Below the pieces are notes generated by a model. It had not been told where the DNA came from. It did no database searches and worked only from the letters and a program-made list of their open reading frames with translations. This document shows positions 23,035 to 36,699 of a DNA stretch of 64,000 bases, one piece after another (within the stretch, counting starts at the first letter, position 1; the number at the start of each line of letters is the position of its first letter). The DNA comes from Corythucha ciliata (lineage: Eukaryota; Arthropoda; Insecta; Hemiptera; Tingidae). Both the position numbers and the translations under genes were made by a program. The stretch is taken from assembly GCA_038030265.1 (NCBI GenBank), contig CM075943.1:58007971-58071970 (forward strand). The letters run 5' to 3'.

Positions 23035-23247
23035 GTGTGCCCGAAGAATCTGATGAACTCACAGGACGTTCCAGAAACCGAGACCACTCTGCGGTCTGCA
23101 GCCACTTCCGAGTCATCAGGAATAGGGCGGAATTTCATCAAATGCTCCTGCAAAACTCGATGCTTATCCAGTAAATGTTTATGCGATAAGACGAATTTGA
23201 AGTGCAAATCAAAGTGCTACGGTTCCGGAGCCTGTTGCAACAAATGA
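23035..23247 (+). pseudogene. Cysteine-rich C-terminal fragment of a KRBA2/SCAND3-like integrase protein
   Basis: The last ~35 residues carry a dense cysteine pattern, CSCKTRCLSSKCLCDK then CKSKCYGSGACCNK, followed by a stop at 23247. This CXC-like tail is typical of the C-terminus of the transposon-derived, gypsy-integrase-type proteins annotated as KRAB-A domain-containing 2-like in invertebrates. The upstream 35 residues are polar and unremarkable. No integrase core is found upstream, so this is a detached 3' end. A real small host protein is possible but less likely. Shortly downstream (23379-23402), ACGTCTAGGCATTTTATAAA recurs in near-identical form at 28089-28116, perhaps a family 3' motif. 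Confidence 0.55.
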
Positions 23248-24307
23248 TATACATTTTATTATCTGATTAATAATTTCGATTTCTTCACTTGATTTTTTTT
23301 TATTCAATAAAATTCTTTGCTTTTGTAAAATGGTATGAATTTCATACTTTTCCTAATCCGCTTTGGGCATTGATTGTGTAAAACGTCTAGGCATTTTATA
23401 AAATATACCTATACTGAACCCATTTTCATTATTTTCACACAGGCTCCTCCTACTTTTTTCCCCTCTTCGTTGTAACTTACCTCTCAGTCTGTGCACAACT
23501 AATCTAGAAACTAACTTGAGGATGACTTTTGAAGTCTTTTCTTTGTTTCACTTGCTATTTAGCTGTGTTCTGGTGCGTTTGTGTGATTTACTTTTTTATT
23601 ATTTCGGACTTCTTGACTTTCCTGCTTATTTCAAACGTCCTTTTCAGGACGCTCCCTCTGTTAGCTTGTCCAACTATTCCTTGTCATTTTTTCGTTTTTA
23701 TTTTCTCCGATTATCCCGATCTGTCAATTCCGTTTCGTTTTTCCTACTTACCTGTTCTTCGGAAAATTTTTTCGTTTTTTCTGCATCCTTTACGCAATTA
23801 GCACATCCAGAATCAAGTTGCATAGACTCTATTTGACAATGGACGGTGTTTTCGTCCAAGAAGACGGCATTGTCGCTGAATGTATTTCACCCGTTAAGAA
23901 GAACCGACCAGGCCAGGTTATTACTATAATTTTAATACGCTAATTTCTGCTACGCTTTGTAAATTTAATTCAGCATTTTTTGGTTTTTGTGAGCTGTTGT
24001 TACAAAAAACCAACGTTCACAAAGACAAAAATTATAAATTGCTTAGTTCATTGTTCCCGTAGGGAAAGGAACTATGGTGTTTTTGTCTCAAATTTCTCGC
24101 TTATTCTGCCATGAATTCTTTTTTGCGCGACGCTCAGCGGTTGGAAGAGGGGGAAACCTAAAAATAAAATTATTACTATTAATATTATTATTATTATTCT
24201 CTCGCGAGCTAGAACAAGCCTTTTTGCGCGTAGCCCAACTTCCCAACCTTAACTAAAATTTTGTCTCAGGATCGTGTAACAACAGAATTCACGACACAAT
24301 TAATGGT
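23248..24307. other. Non-coding spacer with one weak candidate exon
   Basis: No recognised gene. A short frame from ATG 23839 to about 23918 encodes MDGVFVQEDGIVAEC and more, and ends at CAG/GTTATT, which could be an exon end with a donor site; I found no following exon. The rest is pyrimidine-rich. A (TTA)n-like tract lies near 24170-24200. Confidence 0.35.
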
Positions 24308-24504
24308 CTGCCCTGTATTCTGTAACTCTAAACGTACGCGTTAGCGAAATTTCTCAGCTTAAATGCTTGCATGCTTAAATTTTAGTACTACGGTATTAGT
24401 GAAAAAGATCGAGTTCGAGCTCAAACAAGTGGTTTAGATCACGGCGTGCTTAGGTCTGTCCGTTTTCTAACGTTCGCGTTATGAGTTTCAGAAAAGGGGG
24501 ATAG
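24308..24504. mobile_element. MITE with CTGCCC termini, copy 2
   Basis: The left end CTGCCCTGTATTCTGTAACTC with CGTACGCGTTAGCG is mirrored by the right end CTAACGTTCGCGTTATGAG, TTTCAGAAAAGGGGG. It is the same family as 22866-22991, but longer (about 197 bp) and more diverged. The right boundary is approximate. Confidence 0.65.
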
Positions 24505-24557
24505 TTTTGAGAGAAAATATATCCATTATAATACATCTTTTTAAGAAAAATACTTAT

Positions 24558-26072
24558 TAGTCCAGTCAAACGGTAGTTCGATCCACGTGGACAGAAATCT
24601 CGTTTTCGATTTTTTCACTTAATCCTATGTTTTTTTGGGTGAGGAACACGAATTTGAAGAGATCCAGCAATATTTCCTTGTGCGTTTTGAGAAAATCGTG
24701 AAAAGCTGCTCATTTTTGGCACTTTTTTCAATTTTTTGCTTATAACTCCATAATGACGCATTGTACGGAAAATGTTGCCCTCTCATTTTTTGAAAAGCAT
24801 TGAATTCTGCGTCGAATCGTTCTTTCTTTTGTCACAATTGACACAGCCGTTTCGCCGGTATTGATTTTTTTTAAATGGTCATTTTTTGCCTCTTTTGGTG
24901 AAATTAATAAAAATTACTAAGGCAGCAGCATGCAACTTAAAAACGGCTGTTCCAATCGGAAAATGTCATAATATCAAAGTGGTCCAGAATTGAATTTTAC
25001 ATAAGTGAAAAGCCTTGAAACCTACAGGAAAAATCAGTGGTATCAGTTAAGCGACAAAAACGCGAAAAAAGGCGGCCCAAAAACCACTTTTTCCTGCACA
25101 TTTTTGCCAGTAGCTCGGGAAATAGTAGTCCAATTTCTTTCTATGAAAAACGATCTAAAAGCTTATTGAATTTTCTATCAGACCTATTATATGAAATTTC
25201 ATTTGAAGATCAACCTAAGACAGGGCGATATCGTCAAACAATTTGAAATTTTCTGGAAAAAAAAAACAAAAAAAAAGTTTTTTGTAACATTCCGGCCTAT
25301 AACTCAAAAACTATCCATCCGATTAAGCTTTAAAGAAACTCATCTGAAAGCTCATTAAATTTCCTATAAGGAGTCGTGCATGGCGTTTTTATGAAGACCC
25401 GATAAGTGGCATTAAAACGCATGGGGAAATTCGCAAAATAAGTATTTTTCCAATAACTCCTTTCTTCAGCCGAACGTTTTTGCCTATTATACTATCGAAC
25501 AAAACCTTCGATGAAAATTGCACTATTTTTCAGTGAAAGCTGGTGAAATTTACAGTTAGAAACCTGTCCAGGGCGATGAAAATTGGTTTTGTTTCAAAAA
25601 AGTGTCTATGCCCACCAACTTTGTCCACAAATGTTAAAACTCAACACATCACCAGTAGTATAGTTAGCGCCAGAGATGACATCACTCAACTGAGAGTTGA
25701 ACTACTTTTTTTTCACACAATTTTGCCAAAAGCGACTAAAAATTACCATTTTAAAAAAATCAATACCGGCGAAACGGCTGGGTCAATTGTGATAAAAGAA
25801 GAAATGATTCGACGCAGAACTTGATGCTCTTCAAAAATGAACAGGGTAAAATTTTCCGTAGAACGCGTCATTGACGAGTTGCAAGCAAAAAACTAAAAAA
25901 AGTGCCAAAAATTATCAGTTTTTCGCGATTTTCTCCAAACGCACAAGGAAAGTTTGTTGGATCTCTTCATATTAGTGTTCCTCACCCCAAAAAACATAGA
26001 ATGAAGTGAAAAAATCAAAGACGAGATTTTTGTCCACGTATGGTATTTTTTAAATACGATTTGACTGGACTA
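24558..26072. mobile_element. 1.5-kb element with ~340-bp inverted repeats
   Basis: The ends are TAGTCCAGTCAAAC at 24558 and the inverse TTTGACTGGACTA at 26072. Inverted arms of about 340 bp share many blocks in order, for example TTTTCACTT..ATAACTCC, ATTCTGCGTCGAA and CCGTTTCGCCGGTATTGATTTT on the left, with their inverses on the right (25690-26060). The middle (24905-25690) has diverged direct sub-repeats such as GAAAGCTCATTAAATTTCCTATA. No transposase frame is present. The target duplication is unclear because the right flank is an AT repeat. Confidence 0.8.
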
Positions 26073-26083
26073 TAATAATATAG

Positions 26084-26185
26084 TCCTAATATATTATGTA
26101 TATTAATGATATAATATACATTATATATATAATATACATTATATATATAATATACATTATATATAATATATTATAATATAATGAC
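26084..26185. repeat. AT minisatellite, ~20-bp unit
   Basis: Three or more units of ATATAATATACATTATATAT occur in tandem within an AT-only stretch. The unit is close to palindromic and could form cruciforms. It separates the long-inverted-repeat element from the transposase. Confidence 0.85.
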
Positions 26186-26261
26186 TATAATATTATGAAC
26201 CTAACTTATAAAACATGTTGATTTATTTATTTTACAGGTTGTTCATAAAAGAACAAAAATC

Positions 26262-27472
26262 ATGGTTGTCAACCTGTACAAGGCCCTGAAGCAAGAGCAA
26301 CCAGAAGTTACGAAGAGGGCTGCTTTCAAGAACTTGTCGGGAAAAACTGGAATTGGACAGACAACCATCAGAAAAATCATTCTCGAATACGAGCGAACGG
26401 GAACTATTGTCTCTCCGCAAAATAAAAGATCTCGGTCTTCGATAAGCGAGAGCATAGACGACTTCGATCGCAACGCCATCCGCAGAAAAGTGCATGAGTT
26501 CTACCTCAAAAGAGAACTGCCCTCACTCAACAAAGTATTGCAGGTAGTATATGACGACAAGGACTTGCCTACGTTCAAGCGGACAACATTTTGGAAGATG
26601 TTGAAGGAGCTCAGCTTCATTTACGTCAGGCGGAAACGAAACAGCGTCCTTACCGAGAGAGAAGATCTCATAATGTGGAGGCGAAAATATCTGCGTTCAA
26701 TTCGAAAATATAGGGAGGAGGGGCGACCCATTTACTACCTTGATGAGACATGGGTCAACGCTGGAGATGTTTGCACCAAAGTGTGGACGGATAGCACCAT
26801 CTGTTCAAGCAAAGACGCTTTTCTTCGTGGGCTGTCTACGGGTCCCACGAATCCAACTGGAAAGGGAAAAAGGATGATCGTCGTTCACATTGGCGGCGAG
26901 AAACGCGGATTCGTACCCGGCTTTGTTTCCAATAAAGAAAAAAAAAATCTTCTGACTACCACGACGAAATGAATGGCGATAACTTTCTGGAATGGTTTAC
27001 AACAACTCTTCCTCTACTGGAGAACAACGCCGTGATTGTCATGGATAACGCTCCTTATCACTCAATGAAGGCTGAGAAAATACCAACCTCATCGTGGAAA
27101 AAAGCAGCAATCATGGAATGGATCACAAGCAAGGGTCAAGAAGCAGATGCTACTATGTTGAAGCCAGAACTCCTGGAACTCACCAAACAGTTGAAAGGGG
27201 ACTACGAGAGATACATTGTCGACGAGGTTGCAGAACAACATGACAAGACTGTCCTAAGACTTCCACCATACCATTGCGAGCGAAACCCAATAGAGCTGGC
27301 ATGGGCAATGGTGAAGGGACACGTCAAGAAAAATAATACTTCTTTCAAATTGGATGATGTGAAGAGGCTTCTCGAAGAAGGCGTGGAGAGGGTCACAGCA
27401 GAAAACTGGCGGAACTTCGTCAAACATGTCATCGTTGAAGAAAACAAATTATATCTTGGACGAATTGACTGA
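26262..27472 (+). pseudogene. IS630-Tc1-mariner transposase, DD82E spacing, one frameshift
   Basis: This would cut and paste its own element at TA targets. ATG 26262 opens an N-terminal helix-turn-helix region (about residues 1-50, with TGIGQTTIRKII), followed by a basic segment. The DDE nuclease fold has YYLDETWVN (first D, near 26744), VIVMDNAPYHS (second D, near 27044) and ERNPIELAWAMVK (E, near 27293). I count 82 residues between the second D and the E. The reading frame breaks once in the A-run at 26937-26948, between the first and second catalytic residues; both parts are otherwise stop-free to 27472. An acceptor-like TTTTACAG precedes the start (26230-26237) and the frame is open back to it, so an upstream exon is possible. 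No flanking inverted ends were found. Confidence 0.85.
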
Positions 27473-27539
27473 CGACTTACCGCGGCTCATCATAAGAGAT
27501 GACAGTGCTGGCGAAAGTTCAGAAAGCGACCACAACTAA

Positions 27540-28984
27540 CTAAAATATTAAATAAAAATTAATTTAAAAACTTCTAGTCGTCAATGTTCCTTAATTTTGG
27601 ATGGATGTTTCCTACTTCTATAATTAATGTTTGCGTGTTTTATCACGACGTTGTAACGCCTAGCGACGATAACTATAAAAAAAAATAAGCGTAACAGAAA
27701 ACATAATATATGTGAAAAAAAATGAAGACATTCTCCTGAATAAATTGTATTTTTTCTGTAATTTCTGTATCCGACCTATAAGCAACTCAATCAAAGAATG
27801 CACGGGTGCGAACACACAGTTTGTTGGTTCTAAAAGTGAAAAACTGAAAGCTCAAGGGGCTGTAAGAGTAGAGAGCTCGAGGAACTGTAGGAGTAGAGAG
27901 CGTAGAGAGTTCCCAACATAGTTGTCATCTTTTTGGCTTGCAGTAGACCCAAACCCGTCTTTCGCGTAAAATTTCCCTCCTAAACCGTGGGGAACCACCC
28001 ACCTGCGCCAACCGCGTTCACTCTTACAATGAACGCAGTATAGGCAACATGTGTTATAATCAGGAAAAAATTACAGAAATTATGCACTTTGCCTAAAACG
28101 TCTAGGCATTTTGTAAACTGCCTAGGCATTGTAAACAATGCCAGAATTTCACACTCTGGCTATAACATATAGATTTCTACAATCCACTGGTTCTGACCAT
28201 AATTGTTTCGGCAGTTCGGGCAATTATCAGGAATACACATCACACACACACACACAGTGGTCTGGCGCAGTGGTCTCTCTGGTGGTTTCAGTGGTCTGAT
28301 AACATTTCGGGAATTCCAATCACATTAGAATTATTGTGATCACATAACCAAATTTTGAAGGTTTTGATCACATTCCCGAGATAATGCGACCACATTTCAG
28401 GATTTCTTACTAGAGTATGGTTATTTTAACAGAATTTTGGGACCACATTATTGACCGTTTTTCAAATTTGGTGGATTTTCCGTTCGATCTAACGGATTCA
28501 GAGAGTGGCTGATGAGAGAAAAAAAGTCTGTATATCGTATGGCGGAATTTTGTAACGGTATTTAAGAATCGCCTAATATTATTGTATTATTCTAAATTCT
28601 ATTTATTTTAATAACTATAAACACAATTGGAAGGGAAAAAGTGAACGTGGTTACAATAAATGAGAGGGCACTCATTAATATTAAGACTTTGGGTAAAGAT
28701 AATATTTCACGACCGAGTTTTGTATACATGAGCCAGTTGCTTTTGCACTGGCTTTGGATTTTTCATCCTCTGGCCCCAAAATTCACACTTTTATAACTTT
28801 CCATTTACTAGTTCTGAATTAAATGGAACAATATGAACATTACCTACGCAAAAGTCCCTGGGTATCGATGACATGCCGAATGAGCGATAAGCTCTTTAAT
28901 CTCTTACGGTTCGAGTCACACGTATCCAGAAGCATTAAGACAAAAGCAGTTAGGAAAAAAATCGCTGATTCGTGGTACATGGAG
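27540..28984. other. Non-coding spacer with small repeats
   Basis: Directly after the transposase is an AT-rich tail with AATAAA at 27551. At 28089-28140 the motif ACGTCTAGGCATTTTGTAAA and CTGCCTAGGCATTGTAAA recur, related to 23379. A short (CA)n tract lies at 28240-28256, followed by repeated CAGTGGTCT. A 63-residue frame from ATG 28823 resembles nothing I know and is not called. Confidence 0.5.
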
Positions 28985-30558
28985 GCCATTCTACGAATAA
29001 ATTGTGGAAATTAAGGCAAAGTGTTGAATTTGGGGAAACCTCGCGGTTAAAGTTGAGAAAACACGCTATAATAGGGAGTTATTGTATAACCGTCATCTTA
29101 CGGTTAAGGTTAACAGTTATGTGACGTCATGATACGCGTAAAAATTCAAATTTTGAGTTTAAGCGTTAGTCACAAACGTTTAAAGATGAGCATGAGGAGG
29201 GCTTTTATTAATTTATTTGAAGCAATTAAGTGCATCTATGCCCTACCATGTGTTCATATTTTAGCACAACTGTTATTTGCAATAACTCTTTTTCCACCGA
29301 CACAAACGGCTAAGCTTATGGTGACGTCACATAACCGTAAACGTTAAGCGTCTGACGGCTTTGCAATAACTCCCTAATATTGACAAATAAAAGACACTTT
29401 CAGGTTAAATTGGACAAAAATGGCAAATTCACAACTGAAATGGCGTTAAATCGCCCATTCAAGTATGAAAAAGGGAATAGGATGCTGAATGCCCGCAAAA
29501 TTTCACAGCTGAAATTGGGAAAAATCGCTTATTTTCTATTTGCAGATATAAAGTTTCGGAAAAACGTTAATTCGCGGATACAAAATGAAGAAAATCACTA
29601 ATTCGCGGCAAACATAGAAAAAAATCACAAATTAGCACAGACAAAATTAGGAAAAACGTTTAATTTTCAGTTCAAATTGGGAAAAAGTGCTAATTCTCAG
29701 TTAAAATAGAATAATTGCTAATTTGCAGCTTAAAATGAGCCAAACGCCTATTTGTGACAGAAATTGAGATAATTCGCTAATTCACAGGTTTGAAACGTTA
29801 CGACGCGTCGCCGCTACAATTAAAAAAAAAAACGCTAATTCGCGGTTGAGATAGAGAAAAGTTCTAATTTGCGCCAAAAACTGAATATACTCCAATTTGC
29901 AGGTTCTGAAGGCAACTTTCCAGGCTGAAATTGAAATAAAAAGCGCCAATTTATGGCAATACGTGAAGAAACCGCTAATTTGCGAGTAAACTGAGAAAAA
30001 TCGCTCATTCATTGCGTATGGTTAACCTAAAAAGTCCTAATTCGAGAAAAGTTCCCCTATTTTGCGGCCAATATTGAGGAAAATACTTAAGAAAAACGTT
30101 AATTTCCAGCTAAAACTGAGAAAAGTACTAACCCCCTGGTAAAAAAAATTAAAAAATTGGTAACATGCTGCTAAAATTGAGGAAAACGCCAAAACTCGTG
30201 GATAATTAAGAAACATCGCTCACGGAATAAAAACGATACTTTGCGGCTAAAGTTGAGAGAATGCGAAAATTCATGGCTATGGGAGGGGGAGGGGCATAAC
30301 CTGTGGCTGAAATTGAGAAGAAAGATACACTCGGCCAAAATTGAGAAAAGCGTTAATTTGCGGGTAGAGTCCAAAAATTGCTTTTAACTGAGAGATTGAG
30401 ACAATGATATGAGGCCAGCAAGATGTCCAGATTCAAGAGTGTGCTGGCTGGGTGGAATGATGACTGAAACGTGAAATTACCCCCCTCACCTCAACTTTAC
30501 GAGATTTCAATCTGATCCCCCCCCCCCAACACAGGACAAATTCCTACCTGCGCCACTG
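28985..30558 (-). mobile_element. Satellite-bearing element, copy A (CAGTGGCG terminus at 30558)
   Basis: Read on the minus strand, the element starts CAGTGGCGCAGGTAGGAATT at 30558. It then has a poly-G run and a ~130-bp unique part with the words TCCAGATTCAAGAG (+ strand, 30429) and CTGGCTGGGTGGAATGATG, and then a long array of ~30-bp units around AAAATTGAGAAAAACGCTAATT. A near-identical arrangement in opposite orientation occupies 62881 to the window end, matching block by block for at least 750 bp. The left end (far end of the array) is not defined; array-like sequence is seen to about 28985, interrupted by a MITE at 29072-29376. No coding frame. Confidence 0.75.
29072..29376. mobile_element. 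MITE with TAGGGAGTTATTG termini inside the satellite array
   Basis: The left end ATAGGGAGTTATTGTATAAC is mirrored by the right end GCAATAACTCCCTA. Further in, TATGTGACGTCA (29115-29127) mirrors TGACGTCACATAACCG (29321-29336), and ACGGTTAAGGTTAAC mirrors AACCGTAAACGTTAAG. Length is about 305 bp. A TA pair on each side could be the target duplication of a Tc1/mariner-type MITE. It has satellite units on both sides, so it inserted into the array. Confidence 0.75.
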
Positions 30559-32399
30559 CTACGGTAGCCTCGCAGGAAAGGCATGTAGAGCCCGTGCCGA
30601 TCGGCGCGGCGTGCAGGACGAAACACGACTACTAAACCACACACAGACAAGAGCTTTTTTCCGGAATTATACGTCCCGAAATTCATGAACGTAAAACCTG
30701 CTGTTAATTTAAAGCCTCTTTCAAGGCAAAATGTGAGAAAATTACGTTTTTGACTTTGTATATTATTGGTATGGTGGAATTTGATTTTTGAACGAGCACG
30801 ACTCACGAAATTTGTTTTTGGAAGAGTAAACCCAACGGGATAAGCACTTCCGAACAAGTCAAAATCAGTAAATTGTGTGAATTAGTCTGCGATTTCAAGA
30901 TGGCCTGAAGGGACACTTTTTCTCACGGAGCGTCTGTGTATCACGCTTTAGCTCTCTTGTTTTCGTGGAAATTATTTTCATCCCATTAAAAATTTTACCG
31001 TAGCTGAATTCAACCGGAAGGGATATTCACAAACTCCCGTGTAACTCGTAAAGTCTTAACCGTGTGGAGTATGGATTGCCGTGGAGGGGATAGGGTGAGA
31101 GTTTGGGTTGGCGGGGAGTACACAACGTCTCAATTAATTTACTTGCAAAGGGAATAGACAAACACAAAGGTGCAATATAAACAGCCCTATAGCGGGCGGC
31201 GCGCGGTGTCGTTTGATAAAGGAAACTCTGTGTAACTGTACGAACTTAGGTAATGGTAAAGAGGAGTGGTGGTGGTGGGTGGGTGGGTGGGTGGGAGCAA
31301 ACATCACTCCATAGACAGATTTTGCTAAATTATGAGAGAGGAAGTGGTGGGGGTGATAAAATAATATCAAAAGGACACCGGCAACTTTACACCATTTTCA
31401 AACTGCATAAATATTTCCTTGATAAAAGCAAATTCAATTTTCTTATTATTCACAATTTTTTATTTCCTCACGCGTCTCGATTGGATGATAACTCAGTTAA
31501 AGACAATTCGACGTAAGCCCTAACTCACCTTTCCATTCGTTTTTTTCATATTTTCCGCATCATGAAGTTAAAACCAACATCCACTCGCATATTACCGTCA
31601 ATCAATGTTTTTAAACTTCCGCTCGCGTGCCCATTTTGCACGATAGTTTAAATTATATACTGATGTTTGTCACAGAGGAACAAAAATGAATGAAAAAAAA
31701 ATTGTCTTTTACTTGAAAGCTCTGCCATTTCGTACCAATTAACTGAAACGTTTTTAAGCGATATGGGAGTGCATGAAGACTTCAGAAAGATCAATTAGCG
31801 TATCTATAATCACCGTGTTGAGCCGTGTCCCAAGATGCGTATTTCTCAAAATGATCGTAAATTTAATTTGTACTTTGATACTTGTTTCACCTAGTGACGC
31901 AAGGCTCATTTTATTTTACGTTTATTTCACGATAGGTGTCTTCGAAAGGTTAACGTCCCTATTTTGAGGCCTCTAATAATAAATAATAAGACCATTGGGA
32001 AGACGCAGGACGTTGATTAGAACTCCTTATCGACAGGATAATTGCTGCGTGTGCTTGTTTTTGTTGTTTTTTGTTGTTTTTTAATGTTAATAGTGACTGC
32101 CGTTGGATGACATTAACTGTGGTATTATTGATACCATTTTATCTTTTTCGTTCGAAAAAATATAAGAATAAAAAGGTTTATCACTTATTCAGTCTTCTAT
32201 GCGATTAGTTGTCTATAGTGTGGATAATCATATTGCAGGCGAAAACTAAACTTAATTTTCAAGTAAGTATTAAATTAAAATTGCCTCTCACAGCACCAGC
32301 TGTGGAATGTGAAAATCCTGAACGTGGAATGCTGTTCAAGTTGTTGGGAGTCCTTTTTCACACAGACTAATTTTCCAACGCGTTTTTCATCCACCTCAG
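30559..32399. other. Non-coding region upstream of dihydropyrimidinase
   Basis: No gene seen. A (GGTG)n/(GGGT)n tract lies near 31266-31294. The part just before 32400 may hold the promoter and first exon of the dihydropyrimidinase, but I cannot place them: no in-frame ATG precedes the first coding block in its open frame. Confidence 0.45.
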
Positions 32400-34139
<1,740 letters not shown>

Positions 34140-34203
34140 TAGATTCAGCAGAGCACGAAATTGTGGAGTGTGTCGCTTTATTTATTTAAAATGAAGGAAA
34201 ACC

Positions 34204-34209
34204 AATAAA
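34204..34209 (+). promoter_or_regulatory. Polyadenylation signal of dihydropyrimidinase
   Basis: AATAAA lies 65 bp after the stop codon at 34139, in an A-rich stretch. It is the first canonical signal downstream and fits a very short 3' untranslated region. Confidence 0.65.
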
Positions 34210-34224
34210 AAATAAAAAAAAAAA

Positions 34225-34959
34225 AAAAGTGCGTTTGAACGGTCCCAGGAGCCCCCGGGCGGCCAATGCCTTCGCTTTCATCACAGGCCGTTCCCTGCAC
34301 GTTGAGCTTATTGAACTTGGGCTAAAACTCTTCCCGGATGATATTATATAATTAAAAGTGATCTCAAAATAAATATTTCATCGCTTTTCCCCTTTCTCTT
34401 TGCTCCCAATCTCTCCCACGCACTATACAACCGGTTAACATTTTCAAATTTCCTGCTGTACGATGAGTTTAATCCGGTAAGCCTCCATACAGCAATTACT
34501 AGTACACGAAAAACTCTTGATCAAAATCTCTCTTGTAGTATAATAACAAGGATTTTCCTGAAAATAACACCCGCAATAACAGACGCTACTATTTTCCGCT
34601 TGCTTACGTCCATTGTTGAGAATATTGTACGTAACTTTTTTTTTTCTAGATCGTGAAAACAATGGCAAATGAAGTGCTCGGGTTTCAACGTTATAGTAAC
34701 GAGGCATCTGGATTTTAGCCAGGTGAAAATTGATGGGGGGAGGGGGTTGAACCGAGTGAGGATCATCGGCTAATTGCATGACTTATAGGATTACAACGTT
34801 CGCAATCAGGCTTCAATAGGCTTGTTATTTAAAATGGAGATAATGGCGATGGAGGCATGGGGAAGCTCTGTTTTGCACCATTTTTTTTCCAATCCTGCTC
34901 TACTCCACCGATGTGATGGGTATAAAGAAGCAGAACAGAAGTATCATGTGATGGAATTA
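34225..34959. other. Non-coding spacer after dihydropyrimidinase
   Basis: No gene, RNA or clear repeat recognised on either strand. Confidence 0.45.
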
Positions 34960-35095
34960 GGCCCCGTTTCACAAGACTAATTATGTTATGCGTCTGTGGA
35001 GTGTAATGCAACAAAGCAAATTAATTCCCTCGAAAAATAAAGCATTTCGATAGATTACCTCACAGACGCCTAGCACAGAGGTTGTGAACGGGGTC
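34960..35095. mobile_element. Small MITE with GGCCCCGTT termini
   Basis: The left end GGCCCCGTTTCACAA with GCGTCTGTGGAG is mirrored by CTCACAGACGCC and TTGTGAACGGGGTC on the right, about 136 bp in total. It has no coding capacity and the target duplication is not clear. Confidence 0.65.
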
Positions 35096-35929
35096 GAAGA
35101 AGAAAATATTTATCACTCCCCCTCCCTCCACAAGAATCTGCTGATAAAAAAAGCGTACTCGCTATCAGTACAGTATAGTTCTAAACAACAATTTTTTGAA
35201 ATTACCCCGAGAAACAGATTTTCTACGTCAAAAATTGCAATTGATGGAGCAGATACCGTCAATTTTTGCCAAAAAACTGGCAACGACACTTGGAAATAAG
35301 CCACCTTCACATGTGAGTTTTCAACGTGGGACGGGACTTGAAAATTGGTTGCGGGACGGGACGCGGGACAAAACTTAAATTTCCCACGAGGGACGGGAAA
35401 GTCCCGTCCCTCGGACGCGCGGAAATCGTTTTTTTTTTTTTAAACATAGAAAACAGTAATAATCCGTTTTAAACACCACCGCGTTCTTTCAATCGCTGTA
35501 ACAGAAAACTCATGTCTTTGGCCCCGAATTTTCCATTTTAAACACATCGAATACCTCTTATTTTTTCATCCTTCGATTGCCCGTTCCCGCAAATCGATGC
35601 GAAAAATAATTTTAGTGAAATTTTGGCGGACTGCACGTGTGTAGAGAGCAGTATCTCGGTACCTATTGAGACGGAAAAAAATTTTTACCCAGTAAATTTA
35701 GCCTTCCGAATTCACTGTAAAAATATTTGTTATTAAATTTCCAAGTTGAAGAACGTTAACTTTCCTTAAATTCAACGTTCTTTAACATTTTACGTGGAAT
35801 ATTTGTCTGTGGAACCTCTAGCGTACCGTGGCAAGAGCGAGAGGGCCACTGAATGGTTTAATGATGAAAAAATCGGGATTTTTAAGTACATAAGATGAGA
35901 ACGAATGGCTAAAATCACTTGTAAAATTG
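35096..35929. other. Non-coding spacer with a GGGACGGG-rich patch
   Basis: At 35327-35415 the words GGGACGGG, GCGGGACGGGACGCGGGAC and ACGGGAAAGTCCCGTCCC cluster, including the palindrome GGGACGGGAAAGTCCCGTCCC-like core; this resembles the edge of an unnamed transposon. No gene is seen. Confidence 0.4.
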
Positions 35930-36017
35930 AGAAAAATGCTGATTCACGGTGGAAATTGAAAAAAAAAAATGCTGACATTTATGGCTGTTAACATAGAGAA
36001 AAAGCGCTAATTCCCAG
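35930..36017. repeat. ~30-bp satellite array, left remnant
   Basis: Three or four units of the AAAATTGAGAAAAA-CGCTAATTC type precede the hAT-like element. The same array resumes at 39453, so the hAT-like element split one array in two. Confidence 0.75.
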
Positions 36018-36699
36018 TAGAGATGAGGTGTGATTTCACTGTCGGTGATTTTGTCACTGTGACTACTCCGTCACTGTTGGCTCCGGAGACGACCACATTG
36101 AAATCACCGTTCCGACCCTCTAACGGTGACATTCTTTTTCACTTATAATCACCTCTTCATTCGTCACTTCTATCGCTTCACTGCACTAGAGTCTCTTGAA
36201 TTAAAATAATTGGAGCCGTCACCTAGCCATCTATCGCCCCAATGAACTCAGGAGCAATCTCCCCAAGTCTATCCCTCGTCTGTTGACTTTTTTTCTTGGA
36301 CTTGGAATTGAACCTTCAGTGTAGGTCGGTAATATATTTTTATTCACTTCGTTTTCCAAGACCTGTGCTACAGTGATCTTGTATATTTTTTTTTTTTTTT
36401 TTTAAACACCTTCCCAGTCAGGGGCGTAGCCAGCCCTTGACCAAGGGACGTTATGGAAACTAGAGACCCCAACAAAAGAACTGGTAGCGCAATAAATCGT
36501 CAAATTCTTCCCCGGAAACAGAGTTTTCACAAAACAGGGTCGTAATCCATCAAAAACTAACATATTCGTTCGGAAATTATCTGTTTTAGCCTTCTATTCC
36601 TGATTTTCTATCCAAAAACTGACAATTCTATTCAGACTTTTTCTATTAACAGACAATTCGATTTCCCCGGGAAATCGATACATGGCATTCAAATATACA

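Noticed and set aside
23516..23836. Hydrophobic plus-strand frame as a membrane protein
   Set aside because: It is pyrimidine-rich low-complexity DNA translated to F/L/S; two overlapping frames look alike.
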